From Streptomyces sp. HmicA12 (GTDB lineage: Bacteria > Actinomycetota > Actinomycetes > Streptomycetales > Streptomycetaceae): a stretch of DNA of 64,000 nt. The notes beneath the pieces are model-generated. The model did no database searches, was not told the DNA's origin, and saw only the letters and a program-made list of their open reading frames with translations. The DNA lies in NCBI RefSeq assembly GCF_000373565.1, contig NZ_KB891813.1, positions 62,001 through 126,000 of the forward strand, in the 5' to 3' direction. Positions 9,288-16,978 of this stretch are shown one piece after another. Every line of letters starts with the position of its first letter. The first letter of the stretch is position 1. The position numbers were made by a program, and so were the translations under genes.

Positions 9288-9867
9288 ACGCGTTGCTCCG
9301 CTGGCCGTGAAGATCGTGATCAGCGGTGGGCTCGGGGTCGGCAAGACCACCTTCATCGGGGCCGTCTCCGAGATCGAACCGCTCGACACCGAGGCAGCGA
9401 TCACTCAAGTCTCGGTCGGCGTCGACTCGCTGGACGGCGTCGAGGGGAAGACGACCACGACGGTCGCCCTCGACTTCGGGCGGATCACCCTCGATCCGAC
9501 GATCGCGCTGTACCTGTTCGGTACGCCCGGGCAGGACCGGTTCTCGTTCCTCTGGGACGACCTGGTGGAAGGGGCGCTCGGCACCGTGGTGCTCGTCGAC
9601 ACGCGGCGTATCGAGGACTGCTTCCCCGCGCTCGACTACTTCGAGGCGCACGGTGCGCCGTTCGTGCTCGCCGTGAACCGGTTCGACGGGTCGGAGCGGT
9701 TCGAACTCCAGGAGATCCGGGAGGCGTTGGGGGTCGGCGACGGGGTGCCGGTCGTCGAGTGCGATGCGCGGGCGCGGGCTTCGGTCCGGGATGTGCTCGG
9801 GGCGCTCATGGACCAGGTCATCGGGGTGCGGACCCGGGGGCGGCGGGTGCCGGCGATGTCTCGTTGA
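9271..9867 (+). CDS. cvnD: Conservon small GTPase-like protein CvnD
   Basis: 198 residues with the P-loop GGLGVGKTT (residues 19-27), switch region KTTTTVALDFGRI, G3 motif GTPGQDRF and G4 motif NRFDG in place of NKxD. This is the MglA-like GTPase of the conservon and should cycle between the cytosol and the CvnA/B complex. The ATG at 9271, with GAAAGG upstream, is preferred to an earlier in-frame ATG at 9169 because the earlier part is shadow coding inside cvnC. No cytochrome P450 gene (cvnE/F), present in some conservons, follows; the next gene is convergent. Confidence 0.92.
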   Translation: MSGRSERVAPLAVKIVISGGLGVGKTTFIGAVSEIEPLDTEAAITQVSVGVDSLDGVEGKTTTTVALDFGRITLDPTIALYLFGTPGQDRFSFLWDDLVEGALGTVVLVDTRRIEDCFPALDYFEAHGAPFVLAVNRFDGSERFELQEIREALGVGDGVPVVECDARARASVRDVLGALMDQVIGVRTRGRRVPAMSR

Positions 9868-9973
9868 CCCGGGTCGCCCCCGGCCCCGCTTCTTCCTCCG
9901 GCGGGGTCGGGGGCGCCTGTTCGTGTGACGGGTGCGCTTTCGTGGGCGGGTGCGGGTGCGGGTGCGGGTGCGT

Positions 9974-10055
9974 GGGGGCTTCTCGCGCAGTTCCCACCGG
10001 CCCTGAAGCGAGCTCCGCTCGCCCAGGGGCGCGGGGAACTGCGCGAGAAGCCCCC
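9974..10055. terminator. 22-bp inverted repeat between convergent genes (dispersed Streptomyces-type repeat)
   Basis: A perfect 22-bp inverted repeat, arms 9974-9995 and 10034-10055, separated by 38 bases. The arm contains GCGCAGTTCCC with a GGGGCTTCTC flank. It lies between the ends of cvnD and the leftward binding protein, so it can terminate transcription from both sides. The same core recurs at 46902-46959 and 47023-47052. Confidence 0.75.
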
Positions 10056-10079
10056 ACCGGCCCGCGGACGACGAGCTAC

Positions 10080-11021
10080 TCAGTCCTTGATCTCCGGCGG
10101 GGAGATCTGCGACTTCCCGATCGCCGACGGAGTCGTACCCCACTTGGCGAGGATCTTCCGGTACGTGCCGTCCGCGATCAACCTGTTCACCGCGGAGCGG
10201 AACGCGGGGGCGAGCGGCGTGCCCTTCTTGAAGGCGAAGCCGACGTCCAGGCGGTGGAACTCGTTGAGGAAGCGCAGGCCCTGCTGGTGGGCGACCCCGT
10301 AGCGCAGGCCGTTGATCGTGCTCATCACCACGTCGGTGCGGCCCTGCTGGAGCGAGGACCAGATCGCGCTCGGCTCCGCGTACGTCTTCACGTCGTACGC
10401 CTTCTTGCCCGCGGCCTCGCACTGGCTCTTGTTCTCCTCCAGCGTCGCCTCGAAGGTGGTGCCCGCGCCGGTCGCCACGTTCAGGCCGCACAACTGCTTG
10501 AGGTCGGTGACCTTCTTCAGGTCGCTGTCCTTGCGCACGGCGAAGCCCTGACCGTCGTTGATGTACGTGACGAAGTCGATCGTCCTGCGGCGTTCGTCGG
10601 TGACGCCGAAGTTGCCGGTACCGAGGTCGTACTTGCCGCTGTCGAGCGCGGGCAGGATCGCCTCGAAGCTCGCGACCTCCCGGTCGAGCTTGATGCCGAG
10701 CACCTTGGCGACCGCGTTCGCGAAGTCGACGTCCTGGCCGACGACCGTCTTCCCGTCGGGCAGGTAGGTGGAGTTCGGCGGGTTGCCGCCGACACTGACC
10801 GCGATCTTGAGCCGGCCGCTCTCGCGGACGTCGGCGGGCAGCAGCTTCGCCGACGCGGGGTCCTTCGCGACGGACGACACCACGTCCCGGGTGGGAATCT
10901 TGTCGTTCGCCGCGGCGGCGGGCGCCGCGTCGTCCGCGCCGCCGCCGGAGCCGCAGGCGGTCAGGCCCAGGGCGGCGACAGTGATCAACGCGAGTACGGA
11001 GGCATGGGTGGAGGAACGCAT
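10080..11021 (-). CDS. ABC transporter solute-binding lipoprotein (SBP_bac_3, amino-acid/organosulfur type)
   Basis: 313 residues. A lipoprotein signal with lipobox LTAC (Cys about residue 23) is followed by a family-3 periplasmic binding fold: SGRLKIAVSVGGNPPNSTYL, VVGQDVDFANAVAKVLGIKL and LGTGNFGVTDERRRTIDFVTY. These proteins deliver amino acids or small sulfur compounds to HisM/GlnP-type permeases. It is transcribed away from a complete importer (11445-16840) that already has its own binding protein, so it probably feeds the same channel with another ligand. A leader peptide ORF lies 158 bases upstream (11180-11251), which suggests sulfur control. The RBS is weak. Confidence 0.9.
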   Translation of the reverse strand: MRSSTHASVLALITVAALGLTACGSGGGADDAAPAAAANDKIPTRDVVSSVAKDPASAKLLPADVRESGRLKIAVSVGGNPPNSTYLPDGKTVVGQDVDFANAVAKVLGIKLDREVASFEAILPALDSGKYDLGTGNFGVTDERRRTIDFVTYINDGQGFAVRKDSDLKKVTDLKQLCGLNVATGAGTTFEATLEENKSQCEAAGKKAYDVKTYAEPSAIWSSLQQGRTDVVMSTINGLRYGVAHQQGLRFLNEFHRLDVGFAFKKGTPLAPAFRSAVNRLIADGTYRKILAKWGTTPSAIGKSQISPPEIKD

Positions 11022-11179
11022 GGCGTGGAGTTCTGCCCTTCGGTGACAACACAGAGGGAACCGGCTACGCGAGGGGAGGGTGCAGCAGGGTGAAGGCGCG
11101 TCCGTGTGCGGACGCGATGAAGTGAGGAAAGTGCGGCGAACAGCCGTGGGACGACGCGCTCAGAGGCGTCGGAAGGGCA

Positions 11180-11251
11180 TCAACAGGACGCGGACCACAC
11201 TCGACCGAAGTCGATGTGGGAGCGCGTGACCAGCCACTGCTGCGGATGCAT
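11180..11251 (-). CDS. Short leader peptide (23 residues) ending in Ser-x-x-Cys
   Basis: An ATG at 11251 opens 23 codons ending HIDFGRVWSASC before TGA at 11180-11182. The His-Ile-Asp plus Arg-x-x-Ser-Ala-x-Cys ending matches a class of actinobacterial 'putative leader peptides' found ahead of sulfur-uptake and flavin-monooxygenase genes. The promoter-like -10 lies 7 bases before the ATG, so the mRNA may be leaderless, which fits the absence of an RBS. A terminal Cys codon next to the stop suits ribosome-mediated sensing of cysteine. Recognition rests on motif and context only. Confidence 0.65.
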   Translation of the reverse strand: MHPQQWLVTRSHIDFGRVWSASC

Positions 11252-11258
11252 GGGGCTT

Positions 11259-11287
11259 AGTGGAACAGGCATCCGGTGCGGCGTCAA
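11259..11287 (-). promoter_or_regulatory. Probable promoter of the leader peptide / binding protein
   Basis: On the minus strand TTGACG (11287-11282), a 17-base spacer and TCCACT (11264-11259). The ATG of the leader begins 7 bases after the -10, the distance expected for a leaderless transcript. Confidence 0.45.
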
Positions 11288-11323
11288 CTCACTTGAGACG
11301 CACGGCTCATACTCTGGACAGCC

Positions 11324-11354
11324 TTGACAGGCGGTGTGACAGGACCCGTACTCT
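11324..11354 (+). promoter_or_regulatory. Candidate promoter of the rightward sulfur operon
   Basis: TTGACA at 11324-11329 is a perfect -35. Candidate -10 hexamers are CGTACT (11347-11352, spacer 17) or TACTCT (11349-11354, spacer 19). It lies about 90 bases before the first permease gene, with no other candidate nearby. Confidence 0.4.
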
Positions 11355-11444
11355 CGGTGCGGGACCGCTGCTGAGGGGCTCGGCCCACATCAGGTGTGAA
11401 GGCAGAACCGTGCTGGACGGGATTCCAGCCGACGGAGCCTCCCC

Positions 11445-12305
11445 ATGTCATCGGACACCCTCGCCTCCTCAGGCAGCCCGGCCAAAGCGCCGCCCGCCAC
11501 CGCTCCCCGCGCCGTGCCGCGTGTCGTCCCGCGCCGCCGCACCGGGCAGTGGATCGCCGCGGCCGCCGTGCTCGCCCTGCTCGGCCTCGCCGTGAACTCG
11601 GTGCTGCGCAACGACGCGTTCCAGTGGGGCGTCGTCGCCGACTACTTCACCACCGCCTCCGTGCTGCGCGGACTCTGGCTCACCCTGTGGCTGACCGCGC
11701 TCGTCATGGCGCTCGGCTTCGCCCTCGGCACCCTGCTCGCCGTCATGCGGCTGTCCGCCAACCCCGTGCTGCGCGCGGTGAGTTGGGGGTACGTGTGGCT
11801 GTTCCGGTCGATGCCCATCCTGGTGCAGCTGTTGTTCTGGTTCAACATCGGCGCCCTGTACCCGCACCTGTTCGGGGTGAAGACCGTCGACCTCTTCGGG
11901 CCGGTCACCGTCGCCATCATCGGGCTGACCCTGCACGAGGCCGCGTACGCCGCCGAAGTGGTGCGCGGCGGCATCCTCTCCGTCGACCGCGGGCAGATAG
12001 AGGCCGCCCAGGCGCTGGGCCTGAGCCGCTACCGGCGGTGGCGCCGGATCGTGCTCCCGCAGGCGATGCGGGCCATCGTGCCGCCGGCCGGGAACATGCT
12101 CATCGGCACCCTCAAGGGCACCTCCATCGTCAGCGTCATCGCCGTACAGGACCTGCTGTACTCGGTGCAGCTCGTCTACCACCGCACGTACCAGGTCATT
12201 CCGCTGCTGCTCGTCGCCACCATCTGGTACGTCGTGGTGACCTCGCTGCTCAGCGTCGGGCAGTACTACGTCGAGCGGCACTACGCGCGCGGGACGCAGC
12301 GATGA
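11445..12305 (+). CDS. ABC transporter permease (HisM/GlnP family)
   Basis: 286 residues: a basic Pro/Ala-rich N terminus (1-35), a lone N-terminal helix, then the amino-acid permease core of about five helices. It shows FRSMPILVQLLFWFN, EAAYAAEVVRGGILSV and the EAA-loop segment GQIEAAQALGLSRYRRWRRIVLPQA in pieces. It forms the inner-membrane channel together with the homologous permease at 14158; the two share the core motifs and are probably a heterodimer. It is the first gene of the operon; its stop overlaps the next start (ATGA at 12302). Confidence 0.92.
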   Translation: MSSDTLASSGSPAKAPPATAPRAVPRVVPRRRTGQWIAAAAVLALLGLAVNSVLRNDAFQWGVVADYFTTASVLRGLWLTLWLTALVMALGFALGTLLAVMRLSANPVLRAVSWGYVWLFRSMPILVQLLFWFNIGALYPHLFGVKTVDLFGPVTVAIIGLTLHEAAYAAEVVRGGILSVDRGQIEAAQALGLSRYRRWRRIVLPQAMRAIVPPAGNMLIGTLKGTSIVSVIAVQDLLYSVQLVYHRTYQVIPLLLVATIWYVVVTSLLSVGQYYVERHYARGTQR

Positions 12306-14107
12306 GTCCCGTACGGCAGTCCCTGGTGATCGTGGGGGCCGGGCCGCGGGGAACCGGGATACTGGAGCGCATCGCCGCCAACTCCCTCGACAGCGAAGGT
12401 GAGTTCGCGCTCGACGTGCACCTCGTCGATCCGTACCCGCCGGGCGGCGGGCGCATCTGGCGGCAGGAGCAGTCGCCGCTGCTGTGGATGAACTCGCAGG
12501 CGCAGGACGTCACCATGTTCACCGACGAGACGGTGGAGGTGGCCGGTCCCGTGGTGCCGGGACCCGTGCTGCACGAGTGGGCCGGCATCGACGGGCGGAC
12601 CTTCGCCGACCGGCGCCGGCAGGGCGGCTATCTGCGGTGGGTGTACGAGCGGGCCGTCGCCCGGCTGCCCGAGGGGGTCGCCGTCCACCACCACGCGCGG
12701 CGCGCGCTGCGCGTGGGCGGACCCCGGCACGGACGCCAGCAGGTGTGGCTGGAGGGGCGGGCGCGGCCGCTGCTCGCCGATGTCGTCGTCCTCGCGCAGG
12801 GGCACCTCGACGCCGAACTCGACGACGAGCAGCAGGCGTTGAGCGCGTACGCCGTACGGCACGGTCTGGTGCACCTGCCGCCGGACTTCACCGCCGACAC
12901 CGACCTGAGCGCGCTCGCGCCGGGCCAGGACGTGCTGGTGCGCGGCTTCGGCCTCGCCTTCGTCGACCTGATGGTGCTGCTGACCGAGGGGCGCGGCGGA
13001 CGGTACGAGGAGGACGCCCGGGGAGAGGTGGTGTACCTGCCGTCCGGGCGGGAGCCCGTGCTGCACGTCGGCTCGCGGCGCGGGGTGCCGTACCACTCGA
13101 AGCTCGGCTACGACTGGGACGCCGAGGCGGGGGAGCGGCCACCGCTGCCGCGCTTCCTCGGGCCCGCGCAGATCGACGAACTCCTCGCACGGGACGGCGG
13201 GTTCGGCCCCGACGACTTCCGGCGCGACGTGTGGCCGCTCATCGACAAGGAGCTCGGCTACGCCCACTACCACCGGCTCTTCACCGCCCACCCCGAGCGG
13301 ACGAACCTCTCCTGGGCGGTCTTCGAGGAGAAGTACGCCGCCGCGCAGCCGCTCGGCGCCGAACTGCGGGACCTCGTCGCCTCCGCCGTGCCCGACCCGG
13401 CCGACCGGCTCGACCTCGCCGCCCTCGACCGCCCGCTCGACGGGGTGCGACACGCCTCGTACGAGGAGCTGCAGGAGGGGCTGCGCGGCTACATCACCGC
13501 CGACCTGGAGCGCCGCCACGACCCCGCGCACAGCCCTGACCTGGCCGTCTTCCTCGGGCTGCTCTCCGTGTACGGACAGCTCACGCGGCTCGGCGACGTC
13601 GGCCCGTGGTGGCACGGATTCTTCAGCTACCTCGCGTCCGGGCCGCCCGGACCGCGCCTGCGCCAGCTGCGCGCCCTGTCCCGCGCGGGCGTCGTGAAGT
13701 TCGTCGGCGCCGACATGCGGGTCGAGGCGGCCGACGGAGTCTTCCGCGCCACCAGCGCCTCGGTGCCGGGTGCGCGCGTCGAGGCCCGCGCGCTCGTCGA
13801 GGCCCGCCTGCCGCAGCCCACGCTCGCCCGCACCCGGGACGTCCTCCTGCGCGAGCTGCACGAGGAGGGCGCACGGGCAACTGCCGCCGGACTCCTGGCC
13901 GTCGACTCCGCCGACGGACGGATTCTGTACCGCGACGGCTCCACGCACCCGCGCCGCTTCGCCCTCGGCCCGCACACCGACGCGCGCGGCGCCGGGGCCT
14001 TCACCCGGCCGCGCACCAACAGCCCGTCGTTCCGGCAGAACGACGCCACGGCCCGCGCGATCCTCGCGCTCCTGCGCGACCTCTCCTGTCGCGCCACCGC
14101 CGCCTGA
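12302..14107 (+). CDS. FAD/NAD(P)-binding oxidoreductase-like protein (YdhS/SidA-related)
   Basis: 601 residues. The N terminus QSLVIVGAGPRGTGILER is a GxGxxG dinucleotide-binding motif. PYPPGGGRIWRQEQSPLLWMN and later VLVRGFGLAFVDLMVLLT are typical of the large FAD/NAD(P)-binding family near bacterial flavin N-hydroxylases. The C-terminal part (about 420-600) is family-specific and poorly characterised. Within this operon a role in redox handling of the imported substrate is likely, as similar genes often lie in ABC importer/luciferase-like monooxygenase clusters. The start overlaps the permease stop; a 50-base gap follows before the next permease. Confidence 0.85.
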   Translation: MSPVRQSLVIVGAGPRGTGILERIAANSLDSEGEFALDVHLVDPYPPGGGRIWRQEQSPLLWMNSQAQDVTMFTDETVEVAGPVVPGPVLHEWAGIDGRTFADRRRQGGYLRWVYERAVARLPEGVAVHHHARRALRVGGPRHGRQQVWLEGRARPLLADVVVLAQGHLDAELDDEQQALSAYAVRHGLVHLPPDFTADTDLSALAPGQDVLVRGFGLAFVDLMVLLTEGRGGRYEEDARGEVVYLPSGREPVLHVGSRRGVPYHSKLGYDWDAEAGERPPLPRFLGPAQIDELLARDGGFGPDDFRRDVWPLIDKELGYAHYHRLFTAHPERTNLSWAVFEEKYAAAQPLGAELRDLVASAVPDPADRLDLAALDRPLDGVRHASYEELQEGLRGYITADLERRHDPAHSPDLAVFLGLLSVYGQLTRLGDVGPWWHGFFSYLASGPPGPRLRQLRALSRAGVVKFVGADMRVEAADGVFRATSASVPGARVEARALVEARLPQPTLARTRDVLLRELHEEGARATAAGLLAVDSADGRILYRDGSTHPRRFALGPHTDARGAGAFTRPRTNSPSFRQNDATARAILALLRDLSCRATAA

Positions 14108-14157
14108 GCCGTCGCCGCCCCGTACCTCCCCGTCGCCCTTCCCTCATGAGGACCCGT

Positions 14158-15045
14158 ATGTCTCTGACCAGCGATCCACCCCGCGACAAAACCGTCACCC
14201 CGGTGCCGGACGACGACTACACGCACCTGAAGGTCGTCCCCGTACGCCACCCCTGGCGCTGGATCGCCATCGTCGCGACCGCCGTGCTGCTCGCCCAGTT
14301 CGTCCACGGCCTGGCCACCAACTCCGGCTGGGAATGGGAGGTGTTCGCCGAGTTCTTCACGGCGGACGTCATCCTCAAGGCCGTCTGGACCACGCTCCAG
14401 CTCACCTTCTACGGCACGGCACTCGGCTTCGCGCTCGGCATCGTCCTCGCCTTCATGCGCCTGTCGAGCAGCAGGTTCCTGCGGACGGTGGCGTTCGGCT
14501 ACATCTGGGCGTTCCGCTCGATCCCGCTGATCGTGCAGCTGCTGTTCTGGTTCAACCTGGCTTATCTGTACAAGGAGTTGACCTTCGGGATCCCCTTCGG
14601 GCCCGGCTTCTTCGCCTTCGACACGATGGGGCTCGTCGGCGCCATGAGCGCGGCCGTGCTCGGGCTCGCCCTGCACCAGGCCGCGTACGCCGCAGAGATC
14701 GTGCGCGGCGGCGTGCTCGCCGTCGACGGCGGCCAGTTGGAGGCGGCCGCGGCCCTCGGCATCCCGCGCCTGCGGCAGATCCGCCGCATCGTGCTGCCAC
14801 AGGCGATGCGGTCGATCCTGCCCAACGCCGCCAACGAGGTCATCTCCCTCTTCAAAGGCACCTCGATCGTCTCCGTCATGGCGATCGGCGAGCTCTTCTA
14901 CCAGGTGCAGGTCATCTACGGCCGCAACGGCCGCGTGGTGCCCCTGCTGATGGTCGCCACCGCCTGGTACGTCCTCCTGACCAGCGCGCTCTCCGTACTC
15001 CAGCACTACGTGGAGCGCCACTTCGCGAAAGGTGCCACCCGATGA
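14158..15045 (+). CDS. ABC transporter permease (HisM/GlnP family), second subunit
   Basis: 295 residues, homologous to the permease at 11445 with the same blocks (FRSIPLIVQLLFWFN, QAAYAAEIVRGGVLAV, RRIVLPQAMRSI) plus an extra segment in the second periplasmic loop (YLYKELTFGIPFGPGF). ATG at 14158 is chosen because GAGGAC lies 7 bases upstream; an in-frame ATG at 14146 would add four residues. It should pair with the first permease to form the channel. Its stop overlaps the ATPase start at 15042 (ATGA). Confidence 0.92.
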   Translation: MSLTSDPPRDKTVTPVPDDDYTHLKVVPVRHPWRWIAIVATAVLLAQFVHGLATNSGWEWEVFAEFFTADVILKAVWTTLQLTFYGTALGFALGIVLAFMRLSSSRFLRTVAFGYIWAFRSIPLIVQLLFWFNLAYLYKELTFGIPFGPGFFAFDTMGLVGAMSAAVLGLALHQAAYAAEIVRGGVLAVDGGQLEAAAALGIPRLRQIRRIVLPQAMRSILPNAANEVISLFKGTSIVSVMAIGELFYQVQVIYGRNGRVVPLLMVATAWYVLLTSALSVLQHYVERHFAKGATR

Positions 15046-15824
15046 GCGCCCCCGCCCCCGTCGCCGCCCCCATGGTCGACATCAAGTCCGTGCACAAGAG
15101 CTTCGGCTCGCTGGAGGTGCTGCGCGGCATCGACCTGGAGGTGCGTGCCGGCGAGGTCACCGTCGTCCTCGGCCCGTCCGGCTCCGGCAAGTCGACGCTG
15201 CTGCGCACCATCAACCACCTGGAGAAGGTCGACAGCGGCTGGATCAGCGTCGACGGCTCCCTCGTCGGCTACCGGCGCTCCGGGGACAAGCTGTACGAGC
15301 TGCGCGAGCGCGAGATCCTCAAGCAGCGCACCCGCATCGGCTTCGTCTTCCAGAACTTCCACCTCTTCCCGCACCTCACGGTCCTGGAGAACGTCGTCGA
15401 GGCGCCCCTCTCCGCGCTGAAGCGCCCCCGCGCCCAAGTCCTCGAAGCGGCACGGAAGCTGCTCGACCGGGTCGGGCTCGCCGACAAGGCCGACACCTAC
15501 CCGCGCCGGCTCTCCGGCGGCCAGCAGCAGCGCGTCGCCATCGCCCGGGCCCTCGCCCTGGAACCCAAGCTGCTGCTGTTCGACGAGCCGACGTCCGCGC
15601 TCGACCCCGAACTGGTCGGCGAGGTCCTCGACGTCATCCGGGACCTGGCGCACCAGGGCACCACGATGATCGTCGTCACGCACGAGATCGGCTTCGCGCG
15701 CGAGGTCGCCGACACGGTCGTCTTCATGGACGAGGGCCGCATCGTCGAGCAGGGCGCCCCCGGCGACGTACTGGACGCGCCGCGCGAGGAACGCACCCGC
15801 ACGTTCCTCTCGAAGGTCCTCTGA
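15042..15824 (+). CDS. ABC transporter ATP-binding protein (GlnQ/HisP family)
   Basis: 260 residues with Walker A GPSGSGKST (about 43-51), Q loop FQNFHLFPHLTVLENV, signature LSGGQQQRVAIARAL, Walker B LLLFDEPTSALDPE and switch VVTHEIGFAREVADTV. It powers the importer built from the flanking permeases. The length and motifs are those of polar amino-acid importers, a family that also takes up cystine and other sulfur compounds. The ATG overlaps the permease stop by four bases. Confidence 0.95.
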   Translation: MSAPAPVAAPMVDIKSVHKSFGSLEVLRGIDLEVRAGEVTVVLGPSGSGKSTLLRTINHLEKVDSGWISVDGSLVGYRRSGDKLYELREREILKQRTRIGFVFQNFHLFPHLTVLENVVEAPLSALKRPRAQVLEAARKLLDRVGLADKADTYPRRLSGGQQQRVAIARALALEPKLLLFDEPTSALDPELVGEVLDVIRDLAHQGTTMIVVTHEIGFAREVADTVVFMDEGRIVEQGAPGDVLDAPREERTRTFLSKVL

Positions 15825-15868
15825 CCTCTCGGCATCCCTTCCCCATCATCACTTCGAGGAGTACGCAC

Positions 15869-16840
15869 ATGCTGTCCCGCCGCACCCTGACCGCCTCCGT
15901 CGCCGCACTCGCCCTCGCCCCGCTGCTCGCCGCCTGCGGGGGTGACAGCGACGCCGCCACGACTACGAACGGCGGCGGCACCAAGAAGGTCGGCAACATC
16001 AACATAGGGCCCGACCAGAACCGCATCCGCGGCAAGAAGGTCGACAAGATCGCCGCTCTGCTGCCGGCGGCCGTCCGCAAGCGCGGCACGCTGCGGCTCG
16101 GCGGCAGCGCCGACGCCTCGCCACCGCTCGGCTTCTTCGCGACCGACGACAAGACCCGGATCGGCTCCGAGATCGACATCGCCACCCTCGTCGCCGACAC
16201 GCTCGGGCTCAAGGTCCAGCAGGAGCTGGTGAGTTGGGAGAACCTCTTCGTCGGCCTCGACAGCGGGAAGTTCGACGCCGTCTTCTCCAACGTGACGGTC
16301 ACCGAGGAACGCAAGGAGAAGTACGACTTCGCCACCTACCGGCTCGACAACATCGCCTTCGAGGCGAAGAAAGGCACGAGCTGGCGGGTCAAGGGACCCG
16401 CGGACGTCGCGGGGAAGACCATCGCCGTCTCCTCGGGGACGAACCAGGAGAAGATCCTCGTCGACTGGAGCAAGCGGAACGAGAAGGCGGGGCGGGGGCC
16501 CGTCACCATCAAGTACTTCCAGAAGGACACGGACTACTACCTGGCGCTCCAGTCCGGGCGCATCGACGCCTACCTGGGCCCGAGTCCGGCCGCCGCCTAC
16601 CACGTCGCGTCCGCCGGGCAGTCGCGGATCATCGGCACCATCTCGGGCGGTGGTGACCAGATCCAGGGGGAGATCGCGGCGACCACCAAGAAGGGGAGCG
16701 GGCTCGTCGACGCGTATGCCGCCGCGCTGAACCAGGTGATCTCGGACGGGTCGTACGCGCGGGTGCTGAAGCGGTGGGGGCTGTCCAGCGAGGCCGTGCC
16801 GAAGTCCGTGATCAACCCTGAAGGGTTGCCCAAGACGTAG
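15869..16840 (+). CDS. ABC transporter solute-binding lipoprotein (SBP_bac_3)
   Basis: 323 residues. The signal peptide has lipobox LLAAC (Cys about 23). Binding-domain blocks include RKRGTLRLGGSADASPPLGF, IGSEIDIATLVADTLGL, LDSGKFDAVFSNVTVTEERK and LALQSGRIDAYLGPSPAAAY. It is the operon's own ligand-binding subunit. GAGGAG at 15856-15861 sets the ATG at 15869. It differs clearly from the divergent binding protein at 10080, so the locus encodes two receptors for one channel. A 138-base gap with a dispersed repeat separates it from the monooxygenases. Confidence 0.93.
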   Translation: MLSRRTLTASVAALALAPLLAACGGDSDAATTTNGGGTKKVGNINIGPDQNRIRGKKVDKIAALLPAAVRKRGTLRLGGSADASPPLGFFATDDKTRIGSEIDIATLVADTLGLKVQQELVSWENLFVGLDSGKFDAVFSNVTVTEERKEKYDFATYRLDNIAFEAKKGTSWRVKGPADVAGKTIAVSSGTNQEKILVDWSKRNEKAGRGPVTIKYFQKDTDYYLALQSGRIDAYLGPSPAAAYHVASAGQSRIIGTISGGGDQIQGEIAATTKKGSGLVDAYAAALNQVISDGSYARVLKRWGLSSEAVPKSVINPEGLPKT

Positions 16841-16929
16841 GTGGGGGTCGCGACTTGCCGTCCTTCGGGCGCGGGTCTCGTCGTGGTTGCTCGCGCCCGC
16901 GCGACGGAGCCGCATATCGATACAGCCCC

Positions 16930-16947
16930 GCGCCCCCTACGGGGCGC
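16930..16947 (+). terminator. Intercistronic hairpin inside a dispersed G+C-rich repeat
   Basis: GCGCCCC, loop CTAC, GGGGCGC (7-bp stem). It lies in an approximately 80-base segment (16865-16947) of the kind common between Streptomyces genes, in the only sizeable gap of the operon. It could partly terminate transcription or protect the 3' end, giving more transporter than monooxygenase mRNA; that effect is inference. Confidence 0.5.
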
Positions 16948-16978
16948 CCCAGCCTCCCCCCTGCCGAAAGGTTCTCCC

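Noticed and set aside
9974..10055. Insertion-sequence ends
   Set aside because: The 22-bp arms enclose only 38 bases, no transposase is present, and copies lie between convergent genes, which suits termination.
11357..11374. Five-codon ORF ending in Cys (GTG CGG GAC CGC TGC TGA) before the rightward sulfur operon
   Set aside because: Too short and too close to the candidate -10 to be transcribed from it; lacks the leader-peptide motif seen on the other strand.
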